A program made the translations under genes and the position numbers. From Maribacter stanieri (GTDB lineage: Bacteria > Bacteroidota > Bacteroidia > Flavobacteriales > Flavobacteriaceae): a stretch of 64,000 nt of DNA. Shown piece after piece: positions 16,803 through 25,031 of this stretch. Every line of letters starts with the position of its first letter. Within the stretch, counting starts at the first letter, position 1. Below the pieces are notes generated by a model. It made no database searches. It was not told the origin of the DNA and saw only the letters and a list, made by a program, of their open reading frames with translations. Location of the stretch: positions 295,846-359,845 of the forward strand of contig NZ_FOYX01000001.1 in assembly GCF_900112245.1 (NCBI RefSeq), written 5' to 3'.

Positions 16803-18083
16803 TCAATCAAAATTATTATTCAAATCTTCTACCACTCCCTTAGCGGCAATATACCCCCCTGTCCAAGCATTTTGAAAATTGAACCCACCTGTTATCGCAT
16901 CAACATTTATAATTTCGCCTGCAAAATATAGGCTAGGTAAAATTTTACTTTCATAGGTTTTAAAGTTGACCTCCTTTAAATCTACACCTCCGGCAGTTAC
17001 AAATTCTTCTTTAAATGTACTCTTTCCATTTACTTGAAAAATACCGGCAGTTAACTGCTCGGCTAGTGTTTGCAATTGTTGTTTACTAACTTCTGGCCAC
17101 GTAGTTGTATCGTCTATACCAGATGCTTTTACCAAGTTAACCCATAACCGTTTTGGTATATCTAGTACTTTAGATCTTAAGATGGTCTTCTTTTCTACCT
17201 GCTTAACTTGTAAAAGCAACTCCAACAATCCGTCTTTATGATATTCTGGCACCCAGTTCACTTGAATTTTAAATTGATAATTATATGCCTCTAAAACTCT
17301 GGCACCCCATGCAGAAAGCTTTAAAATAGCCGGACCACTCATACCCCAATGGGTAATCAATAATGGACCTTCTGAGGTTAAAGTAGAAATATCTGATTTA
17401 TGTAGTTTTACTTTTTTACCAAAGTTCTTTTTAGGAACAACATGCACTTCTGCCTGTGTAGCTACGCCAGGAATAGTCGATATGCGCTCATCTTTAATAT
17501 TAAAAGTAAATAATGATGGTACTGGCGAAACAATACTATGCCCTAGAGCTTCAATATAGCCCCACATTTTAGGATTGCTTCCTGTTGCCAGAATTAGCTT
17601 TTTAGAGGTCAAAGAACTATCACCAACGGCAACCTTCCATTTCTTTTTTCCTGCCTCTTCAATTTGTTCAATACCGGTAACGGAGCAATGTGTTTTTACT
17701 TGAATACCTAATCTATCTACTTCTGAAACAAAGCAATCGATTATGGTCTGTGAAGAATTACTTACAGGAAACATTCTACCATCGTCTTCAATTTTTAAAG
17801 CGACACCACGTTCCTCAAAAAAACCAACGGTATCTCCACTGGCATAAGTATGAAATGGACCTAAAAGCTCCTTTTCTCCTCTTGGATAATTTTTACTTAA
17901 ATCAGCCGGGTTAAATTCTGCATGGGTAACATTACAACGCCCGCCACCAGAGACTTTTACTTTGGTAAGAACCTCTTTACCTCGCTCCAAAATTGCAATC
18001 TTGGTATTAGGTCTATTCTCCGCAACATGTATTGCCGCATAAAAACCTGCCGCACCACCTCCAATTATTAGAACGTCGTACAT
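16803..18083 (-). CDS. BaiN/HI0933-like FAD-dependent oxidoreductase
   Basis: Flavoprotein of 426 residues. The N-terminal dinucleotide-binding motif is I-I-G-G-G-A-A-G-F-Y-A-A, followed by the family's V-S-G-G-G-R-C-N-V-T-H. The C-terminal FAD segment reads F-A-G-E-I-I-N-V-D-A-I-T-G-G-F-N-F-Q-N-A. Members of this family are widespread and poorly characterised; one, BaiN, acts on bile-acid intermediates, which is unlikely here. Its ATG overlaps the GDPD stop by one base (TAATG), so it is translated with the maltose operon. Substrate unknown. Confidence 0.86.
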   Translation of the reverse strand: MYDVLIIGGGAAGFYAAIHVAENRPNTKIAILERGKEVLTKVKVSGGGRCNVTHAEFNPADLSKNYPRGEKELLGPFHTYASGDTVGFFEERGVALKIEDDGRMFPVSNSSQTIIDCFVSEVDRLGIQVKTHCSVTGIEQIEEAGKKKWKVAVGDSSLTSKKLILATGSNPKMWGYIEALGHSIVSPVPSLFTFNIKDERISTIPGVATQAEVHVVPKKNFGKKVKLHKSDISTLTSEGPLLITHWGMSGPAILKLSAWGARVLEAYNYQFKIQVNWVPEYHKDGLLELLLQVKQVEKKTILRSKVLDIPKRLWVNLVKASGIDDTTTWPEVSKQQLQTLAEQLTAGIFQVNGKSTFKEEFVTAGGVDLKEVNFKTYESKILPSLYFAGEIINVDAITGGFNFQNAWTGGYIAAKGVVEDLNNNFD

Positions 18084-18826
18084 TATTTTACACGTTCAGG
18101 GAAATTTGTAATAATACCGTCTACTCCTATATGTTTCATGGCATCAATATCTGATGGCTCATTTACCGTCCAAGTATATATTTTAAAACCGGCATCACGA
18201 ATTTCATTTGCCTTCTCTAAATCTAAATTTTTAAAATATGGATTTATCGCAACAGCATTTAATTCTTTGGCAACTGCAATTGCATCAACAGGATTTTCTT
18301 CGGTCAATACTGCTATAGCTACCTTAGGATTACGTTTACGCATTTCCTTTAGCTCATCCAAATTAAAACTTGAGATTATGAAATTGTCTGGAGACCAATT
18401 CTTTTTCTCTATATAATAATTCATTATAAAATTAACCTTGTCCGCAGTACCAGCACCTTTCAACTCAATGTTCAATGCAACTTTATTATTAATAAGCTTT
18501 AGTACATCTTGCAGCATTGGTATTTTATGACCGCCTTCAACAATTACCTTGTTCAAGTCAGTAATATAATAATCTTCAATATTGCCAGGAGCGTTTGTTA
18601 ACCGTTCTAAAGTATCATCATGAAAAACTACAATCTCTCCACTTTTTATCTTGAAAACATCAATTTCTATCATATCAACACCCAAATCCATTGCTTTTTG
18701 AATAGATGGTAGGGTATTTTCAGTTTCGTGCCCCATGGCTCCTCTATGACCAATAACTAAAGGTTCTTTCATATTACAGGATGCTAACGTGATACATATT
18801 AAGACTAGAACTATTCTTTTGAGCAT
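18083..18826 (-). CDS. Glycerophosphodiester phosphodiesterase, lipoprotein
   Basis: 247 residues with a lipoprotein signal (hydrophobic stretch ending L-A-S-C, lipidated C17). The GDPD TIM barrel shows H27-R28-G29, the metal ligands E54 and D56 in E-I-D-V, and H69 in V-V-F-H-D-D. The family splits glycerophosphodiesters to glycerol-3-phosphate and an alcohol. As a lipoprotein it acts in the periplasm or at the outer membrane. It lies 3 bp after the alpha-amylase stop, so it is part of the maltose operon, although phospholipid-derived substrates have no obvious link to maltose. Confidence 0.9.
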   Translation of the reverse strand: MLKRIVLVLICITLASCNMKEPLVIGHRGAMGHETENTLPSIQKAMDLGVDMIEIDVFKIKSGEIVVFHDDTLERLTNAPGNIEDYYITDLNKVIVEGGHKIPMLQDVLKLINNKVALNIELKGAGTADKVNFIMNYYIEKKNWSPDNFIISSFNLDELKEMRKRNPKVAIAVLTEENPVDAIAVAKELNAVAINPYFKNLDLEKANEIRDAGFKIYTWTVNEPSDIDAMKHIGVDGIITNFPERVK

Positions 18827-18829
18827 GTT

Positions 18830-20605
18830 TTAAAATTTTAATTCAAAAATAAAAGATTCTAAAGGATTTAGACTGATTGCAACATGACCTTCACCATTTT
18901 CTATTCGCAATGAATTAGAATGACCATAAAGTGCATCTTGTAAAGCATAGGTACCTTCCTTTAATTTCCAGTTCTTCATTAAATCTACAGGTAATTTTAA
19001 ATCGAACGAAAAATGGTCGTTAGCATCAAAATTGGAAACAATAATTAGTTTTTGATTATCTGACCAACGAACATAAGATAATACCCTATGATTGTAATTT
19101 TCTGTAATTTCTTTATTGTAAAAATGAATTTCCCGATAAGCTCCCATTAAAGCTTCACTACTAATAGTGAAATTTAATAATCGCTTGTAAAAATCTCTAA
19201 GTTCAGTTTCTTGGGGTGTTGATTGTCCCCCATCGTATTTCTTATTATTAACCCATCTTTGGTGATGGGGAACACCTATATAATCGAAAATAGACGTTCT
19301 TGACGGACTCCCAAAACCAGCATTTTCCGCAGCTGGCTCGCCTACCTCTTGACCAAAATAAATCATGGTCGGCGAAGTACTTATTGTTGCCGAAACCACC
19401 ATTGCCGGTCTACCAATTTCTGCATTACCAACAAATTCTGGACTTGCAATACGTTGCTCATCATGATTTTCTAAAAAATGGAGCATATGATGTTCTATAT
19501 CTTGTAAACCATTTTGTACCACCGGTAAATGATCAGACCAACCGTAGCCTTTCATTATATGCTTTAACCCGTCATAAAAATCGACCTTATCATATAGGTA
19601 ATCCATTTTTCCCTTATGAATATAAGTTCTATACAAGTCTGGATTATATACTTCTGCCATAATAAAGGCATCAGGGTTTTTCATTTTTATAGAAGAATTC
19701 ATAAAGCTCCAAAATTCTACAGGAACCATTTCTGCCATGTCATATCTAAAACCATCTACACCCATTTCTAACCAATACAGCGCTACATCTCTAAACTTTC
19801 GCCAAGAGCTAGGAACCACTCTTTTCTTCCAGTAATTAAAATGTTCCATATAATCTTTCTCCCCAAAATCATTAGGTAGCATATCAAAATCTAATCCGCC
19901 ATCTGGTCTTACACCATAATTTATACGAACGGTCTCATACCAATCGTTCATATCTGGTTGCGGACTTCTAGACCCATTTCCTGTCCATTTCGCCGGAATC
20001 TCAACTAGTTTTGTATTTGCAAATTCTGGAATATCCCCACCTAAAGGTGTATACCCATCTCGCCACACTGGGTGCTGAAATTCGGTATTTGGAATGTAAT
20101 AAAAATTATTATCCTTTTGATATTCTACCGATGTATCATCTCCAAATCCAAAATCGGAAACACCCTTTGGATTCGTCTTGCCTTCATATTTTCTTGCAAC
20201 ATGATTAGGCACAATATCAATGATAACTTTTAGACCTGTCTTATGCGTACGATTTATTAAAGATTTGAACTCAGTTAATCTTTTAGATGGGTCTTTAGCC
20301 AAATCTGGGTTAACATTGTAATAATCTTTAACCGCATAGGGCGAACCTGCCCTACCTTTAACTACCGTTGGGTCATCATTTGATATACCATATTCCGTAT
20401 AATCATTAATGACCGCATGGTGCGGTATACCTGTATACCAAATATGGGTAATGCCTAAGTCTTTAATTTCTGAAAGCGCCTTCTTGGTGAAATCGGCAAA
20501 CTTACCTACTCCGTTCTCTTCAATAGTGCCCCAAGGTTTGTTGTTGGTATTCGTATTTCCAAAAAGTCTAGTAAATACATGATAAATAACAATTTTACTA
20601 TTCAT
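18830..20605 (-). CDS. GH13 alpha-amylase-family glycosidase, cytoplasmic
   Basis: 591 residues without signal peptide, so it acts in the cytoplasm. The GH13 triad is visible: nucleophile D289 in G-F-R-Y-D-M-A-E, acid/base E318 in M-A-E-V-Y-N-P, and D382 in E-N-H-D-E-Q-R. The early I-D-I-V-P-N-H-V motif (region I) is also present. The C-terminus is a beta-sandwich domain. Together with the adjacent GH65 phosphorylase it should process imported malto-oligosaccharides or a related glucan. It starts 40 bp after the GH65 stop. Exact specificity (alpha-amylase, oligo-glucosidase, neopullulanase) is not decided by eye. Confidence 0.88.
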   Translation of the reverse strand: MNSKIVIYHVFTRLFGNTNTNNKPWGTIEENGVGKFADFTKKALSEIKDLGITHIWYTGIPHHAVINDYTEYGISNDDPTVVKGRAGSPYAVKDYYNVNPDLAKDPSKRLTEFKSLINRTHKTGLKVIIDIVPNHVARKYEGKTNPKGVSDFGFGDDTSVEYQKDNNFYYIPNTEFQHPVWRDGYTPLGGDIPEFANTKLVEIPAKWTGNGSRSPQPDMNDWYETVRINYGVRPDGGLDFDMLPNDFGEKDYMEHFNYWKKRVVPSSWRKFRDVALYWLEMGVDGFRYDMAEMVPVEFWSFMNSSIKMKNPDAFIMAEVYNPDLYRTYIHKGKMDYLYDKVDFYDGLKHIMKGYGWSDHLPVVQNGLQDIEHHMLHFLENHDEQRIASPEFVGNAEIGRPAMVVSATISTSPTMIYFGQEVGEPAAENAGFGSPSRTSIFDYIGVPHHQRWVNNKKYDGGQSTPQETELRDFYKRLLNFTISSEALMGAYREIHFYNKEITENYNHRVLSYVRWSDNQKLIIVSNFDANDHFSFDLKLPVDLMKNWKLKEGTYALQDALYGHSNSLRIENGEGHVAISLNPLESFIFELKF

Positions 20606-20645
20606 GGGGCATTTTCAATTTTTATGATTTAAAACACTGTACAAA

Positions 20646-22949
20646 TTATACCGTAATCAACTCATCTGGATACAATGATACTTTCTTACCATTTACCCGA
20701 ATAGATACTTCCTCTGTACCCGATAGCTGAAAAGTTGTATTCTCTGCAGTCACTTTTACTTTAATAATTCTATTTCTAAAATTGACTTTAAAGGAATATG
20801 TCTTCCATTGATTTGGAATTTGAGGTTTAAAGGATAGTTTATCATTTACAATACGCATACCTCCAAATCCTTCAACAATACTCATCCAAGTACCTGCCAT
20901 AGAAGTAATGTGCAAGCCTTCTTCTACTTCTTTATTGTAGTCATCCAAATCTAATCTAGACGTTCTTAGATAGAAATTATACGCCTGCTCCATTCTACCT
21001 AATTTAGCAGCTTGTATACTATGCACACACGGTGATAGCGAAGATTCATGAACTGTAAATGGTTCATAAAAATCAAAATGTCTTTCAAGATCTTCAGTTG
21101 AAAAATCTTCTTCGAAAAAGTAAAATCCTTGTAAAACATCTGCCTGCTTAATGTACGGGGACCTTAAAATCCTATCCCAACTCCATTTTTGATTTATAGG
21201 TCTATCTGATTTTGGCAATTCACTAACCTTTACCAAATCTTTATCTAAAAAACCATCTTGTTGTAAAAACACGCCATATTCTTTCGAATATGGGAAGTAC
21301 ATTTTACTAGCTACTTTTTTCCATTTACCACACTCTCTATCGGTAAGTTTTGTTTTACCAACAATTCTATGATAATCATCTGGGTAGCCATTTTTAACTT
21401 TTTCTAATTGTGTAAGCGTATAATTTATACACCATTTTGCCAAGTAATTTGTATACCAGTTATTATTGACATTGTTTTCATATTCATTTGGTCCAGTAAC
21501 CCCAAGCATCACGTATTTATTCTTGACCTTTGATAAGTTTACACGCTGATGCCAAAATCTAGAAATACCAATTAAAACTTCTAATCCCATTTCTGGTATA
21601 TAGCTATAATCACCGGTATATCTAAAATAATTATGGATAGCAAAAGCTATAGCCCCGTTTCTATGAATTTCCTCAAAAGTAATTTCCCATTCATTATGGC
21701 ATTCTTCACCATTCATGGTTACCATTGGGTACAATGCAGCACCATTAGAAAAGCCTAATTTTTTAGCATTCTCAATTGCTTTCTCTAAATGGTTATAACG
21801 ATACTTTAATAATTTTCTAGCAACCTTATCATCTTTTGTTGCCATATAAAAAGGAATACAATAAGCTTCAGTATCCCAATACGTACTACCTCCATACTTC
21901 TCACCTGTAAATCCTTTTGGACCAATATTCAGTCTAGAATCCGTACCTAGGTAAGTCTGATTTAATTGAAATATATTAAAACGTATACCCTGCTGTGCTT
22001 TAATATCTCCCTTAATAACAATATCGCTCATTTCCCAAATAGCCGCCCAAGCAGCTATTTGCTTTTTCAACAAACCTTTAAAACCTAATTCACTTACTTC
22101 ACTCAAGCTATTTTTGGCAACCTTTACCAAGTCATCTTTAGGATGATTTCTTGCAACCGTATACCCGCCATACTTTGTTAAAGTAATTGATTCGTTGGCT
22201 TTTACATTTTGCTCAAACTTAAGGGAAACAAAATTATCTGTCTTTTCAGCTGGGACACTTGAAACATTTTTATCGCCATATGAAACTGAGGCCTGCATGA
22301 AAGTACAGGTCTTAAATTCTGTTTTCATGGTATGTGCTTCAATAAAAGCACGATTATTCTCTGAGCTTACGTTTGTTGTATTCCAAAATTTATCATCCCA
22401 GTTACTATCCTCATTCGTAATTCCACTATCTAAATACGGCTCAAAAACTATTTTAGCATCTGTCTTTAAAACTTTAATAGTATATGATATTGCACCAACT
22501 TCGTCTACATCTAAGCTTAAAAAACGCTTAACCACTACATCAATTTCAATGTTATTAGAAGTCACCGCTTGAAAGCTACGGGTATAAACACCCTCTTTCA
22601 TATTTAGCTCTCTTCTAAAACCAGAAACTTTTTTGCTTGTTGCCAAATCAAACTCTACACCATCAACAAGTACTTTAATGCCGATCCAATTAGGAGCATT
22701 CAAAACCTTTGCAAAATATTCTGGATATCCATTTTTCCACCAACCTACTCGGGTTTTATCTGGATAATACACCCCGGCAATATAACTTCCTTGAAAAGTT
22801 TCACCTGTATAGGTTTCCTCAAAATTGGCACGTTGCCCCATGGCACCATTACCGATGCTAAAAATACTTTCAGATGATTTAACATTTTCACTGTCAAAAC
22901 CTTCCTCAATAATGCACCACTTATCTGGTTTTATATAATCTTGATTCAT
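20646..22949 (-). CDS. GH65 phosphorylase, probable maltose phosphorylase
   Basis: 767 residues, no signal peptide. The GH65 catalytic region E-I-T-F-E-E-I-H-R-N (residues 422-431) contains the general-acid glutamate; upstream lie G-S-T-Y-W-D-T-E-A-Y and further down the S-S-L-S-P phosphate-binding type segment. Maltose phosphorylase splits maltose with phosphate into glucose and beta-glucose-1-phosphate. The next gene upstream is beta-phosphoglucomutase, which uses that product, so maltose (or another alpha-linked glucose disaccharide such as kojibiose or trehalose) is the likely substrate. The gap to pgmB is 52 bp. Confidence 0.9.
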   Translation of the reverse strand: MNQDYIKPDKWCIIEEGFDSENVKSSESIFSIGNGAMGQRANFEETYTGETFQGSYIAGVYYPDKTRVGWWKNGYPEYFAKVLNAPNWIGIKVLVDGVEFDLATSKKVSGFRRELNMKEGVYTRSFQAVTSNNIEIDVVVKRFLSLDVDEVGAISYTIKVLKTDAKIVFEPYLDSGITNEDSNWDDKFWNTTNVSSENNRAFIEAHTMKTEFKTCTFMQASVSYGDKNVSSVPAEKTDNFVSLKFEQNVKANESITLTKYGGYTVARNHPKDDLVKVAKNSLSEVSELGFKGLLKKQIAAWAAIWEMSDIVIKGDIKAQQGIRFNIFQLNQTYLGTDSRLNIGPKGFTGEKYGGSTYWDTEAYCIPFYMATKDDKVARKLLKYRYNHLEKAIENAKKLGFSNGAALYPMVTMNGEECHNEWEITFEEIHRNGAIAFAIHNYFRYTGDYSYIPEMGLEVLIGISRFWHQRVNLSKVKNKYVMLGVTGPNEYENNVNNNWYTNYLAKWCINYTLTQLEKVKNGYPDDYHRIVGKTKLTDRECGKWKKVASKMYFPYSKEYGVFLQQDGFLDKDLVKVSELPKSDRPINQKWSWDRILRSPYIKQADVLQGFYFFEEDFSTEDLERHFDFYEPFTVHESSLSPCVHSIQAAKLGRMEQAYNFYLRTSRLDLDDYNKEVEEGLHITSMAGTWMSIVEGFGGMRIVNDKLSFKPQIPNQWKTYSFKVNFRNRIIKVKVTAENTTFQLSGTEEVSIRVNGKKVSLYPDELITV

Positions 22950-23001
22950 TAAATTAAAATTGAGTTTAAATCAAAAATAGAGCAACTATGAATAGGTACC
23001 C

Positions 23002-23673
23002 TTATTTATTTTTATGATTTTTATTAAGTAGTGATTCTAAAAATTCATCGCTTATTTCAGTGAAATCTTTAAAATTATATTTCGCTTCGTTGAGTATGGT
23101 ATCCTCTCCAATGCCTATACTAATCATATTCGCGGCATTTGCTGCCTGAATTCCAGCAACTGCATCCTCGAAGACCACACATGAACTTGCCGTAACACCC
23201 AAATTACTAGCTGCAATTAAAAAGACCTCCGGATCTGGTTTTGCTTTAGTTACACTATTACCATCGACAATACTATCAAAATAAGGCAACAAATCAACCT
23301 TCTCCAATATTGGTCTGGCATTTTTACTAGCTGACCCCAATGCTATTGGCACATTCTTTTTCTTTAAATATTCTAAAACCCTTGGCACATCTGGTAGTAT
23401 TTCACTAGCATCCATTTTTTCAATGTAAGCAAGATAATCTACATTCTTCTCTACCATCCAAGTATCAAACTGTTCTTGCGTTGCCGAAATGTTCCCGATA
23501 TCTAATAGAATTTCTAAACATCGCTTTCTACTGACCCCTTTAAATAATTCATTTTGTTCCTTTGTAAATTCAAAACCTAATTCTTTAGCCAGTTTATGCC
23601 AAGCCAAATAATGATATTTGGCCGTATCAACTATAACACCGTCCAAGTCAAAAATAAACCCTACTTTTTCCAT
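23002..23673 (-). CDS. pgmB: Beta-phosphoglucomutase
   Basis: HAD-superfamily enzyme of 223 residues that converts beta-glucose-1-phosphate to glucose-6-phosphate. The nucleophile/acid pair is in F-D-L-D-G-V-I-V-D-T (D9 and D11 region), the cap domain follows, and the later motifs are L-G-S-A-S-K-N-A, A-K-P-D-P-E-V-F and V-F-E-D-A-V-A-G-I. It sits directly upstream of the GH65 phosphorylase and 12 bp after lacI, giving the complete phosphorolytic route into glycolysis. Confidence 0.92.
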   Translation of the reverse strand: MEKVGFIFDLDGVIVDTAKYHYLAWHKLAKELGFEFTKEQNELFKGVSRKRCLEILLDIGNISATQEQFDTWMVEKNVDYLAYIEKMDASEILPDVPRVLEYLKKKNVPIALGSASKNARPILEKVDLLPYFDSIVDGNSVTKAKPDPEVFLIAASNLGVTASSCVVFEDAVAGIQAANAANMISIGIGEDTILNEAKYNFKDFTEISDEFLESLLNKNHKNK

Positions 23674-23685
23674 TATCGCAAAATA

Positions 23686-24708
23686 TTAATTGATTGAAGA
23701 ACCTCTTTTAATCAATGTTGCATTTATTATTTCCGTTTTAAACGGTTCCTCAATTACTTCTACTGACTCCATTCTATTAATCAAGAGCTTAGCCGCTAAC
23801 TCTCCCATCTCTTGGCCATGTTGCGCAATAGTACTTAGTTTAGGAGATGAGTACCTAGACAATATACCATCTGTAAAGCCTATTATTGAAATATCACTCG
23901 GTACATTAAACCCTAAGTGTTGTATAACACTCATAGACTGAATGGCAAAAATCTCATTTACACATAACACGGCATCAATACTATTTTCTTTAAAAAATTT
24001 GGTCATAACATCCGTATTATCTATTTCATGAGGTAATGTCAAAATTAAATTCTGATCAATCTCAATATTATTTGACCTTAATGCCACCGCATATCCATCT
24101 TTTCTACTTTCACTAACATTAAAGTAATTCTCGGTTGTTATTAAAGCTATCTTCCTACAACCAGACTTAATAAAATGATTAACCGCCTCACAAGCTATTT
24201 CAGCATCATTTAATATAACCTTATCACACTCTATCTCTTCAGTGATGCGGTCAAAAAGGACTATGGGTATTCCTTGATCCAACAATTCCTTTAAATGGGT
24301 GAAGTCATTTCTTCTTTGTGTTTCCGCACTTAATGAAAGTATAAAACCATCTATACTACCATTTGCGAGCATCTCCATGTTTATAACCTCTTTATCAAAA
24401 GACTCATCAGAAATACAAACAATTACATTATATCCCATTTTATTGGCATACATTTCTATACCTCTAAAAACAGTTGTAAAAAAATGATGTACTATATCTG
24501 GTATAACAACACCTATATTTTTTGTTTTCTTGTTTTTAAGACTTAGCGCTATATTATTAGGACGGTAGTTATAGAATTTAGCAAATGCTTTTATTCTATC
24601 TTTAGTATCCTTACTAATCTCCTTGCTATTTTTCAATGCTTTTGATACAGTTGAAATGGAAACATCAAGTTCCCTAGCAATATCTTTTAAAGTAATTTTT
24701 GGTTTCAA
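23686..24708 (-). CDS. LacI-family transcriptional regulator of the maltose locus
   Basis: 340 residues. The N-terminal helix-turn-helix reads I-T-L-K-D-I-A-R-E-L-D-V-S-I-S-T-V-S-K-A, followed by the hinge (Y-R-P-N-N-I-A) and a periplasmic-binding-protein-like sensor domain (N-I-G-V-V-I-P onward). It heads the minus-strand operon lacI-pgmB-GH65-GH13 and diverges from susC. A LacI-type palindrome at 24923-24938 lies in the shared upstream region, so this protein probably controls both directions, with maltose or a derived sugar as inducer (inference). Confidence 0.92.
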   Translation of the reverse strand: MKPKITLKDIARELDVSISTVSKALKNSKEISKDTKDRIKAFAKFYNYRPNNIALSLKNKKTKNIGVVIPDIVHHFFTTVFRGIEMYANKMGYNVIVCISDESFDKEVINMEMLANGSIDGFILSLSAETQRRNDFTHLKELLDQGIPIVLFDRITEEIECDKVILNDAEIACEAVNHFIKSGCRKIALITTENYFNVSESRKDGYAVALRSNNIEIDQNLILTLPHEIDNTDVMTKFFKENSIDAVLCVNEIFAIQSMSVIQHLGFNVPSDISIIGFTDGILSRYSSPKLSTIAQHGQEMGELAAKLLINRMESVEVIEEPFKTEIINATLIKRGSSIN

Positions 24709-25031
24709 AAAAAAGGATTTTAAAATTTTAAGATAAGAACTTAAATTCTTCTAAAAGTAAAAGTCGATTTTTTACTTCTATTTGGTAAATATATACAAAA
24801 AAGGATTTTACCTATCTTTGAAGAAATATCGTATATTCTCACTTTAGTTAGTGTAATTATAAGAATATAATAAATTTAGCTATTCACTATCATAATACTC
24901 GTAAAAAATAAAAGTTATCAACACGAAACCGTTTTCGTAACATTTAAACTTTGCTGATACTCTTATCAACAAGCCTTTTTACATATTTTTAACAATTGAA
25001 ATTAAATTAACTCAACTTAAATTAACAATTT
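24709..25031. other. lacI-susC divergent control region
   Basis: 323 bp without a gene, strongly AT-rich. It holds the LacI-type operator (separate entry), a plus-strand TATCTTTG at 24813-24820 that matches the -7 consensus but lacks a well-placed -33 TTG, and two copies of AAAAAGGATTTTA (near 24710-24722 and 24798-24810), about 88 bp apart. A second possible -7 (AAACTTTG, one mismatch) lies just after the operator. Which of these is the susC promoter is open. Confidence 0.5.
24923..24938. promoter_or_regulatory. LacI-family operator palindrome
   Basis: ACGAAACCGTTTTCGT is palindromic at 14 of 16 positions around a central CG, the usual form of a LacI-family operator. It lies between the lacI start and susC, 94 bp before the susC ATG, where it could block or activate susC transcription and feed back on lacI. 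Confidence 0.6.

Noticed and set aside
24710..24810. The two AAAAAGGATTTTA copies as regulator-binding sites
   Set aside because: They are not palindromic and are low-complexity AT-rich sequence, so chance repetition is likely.
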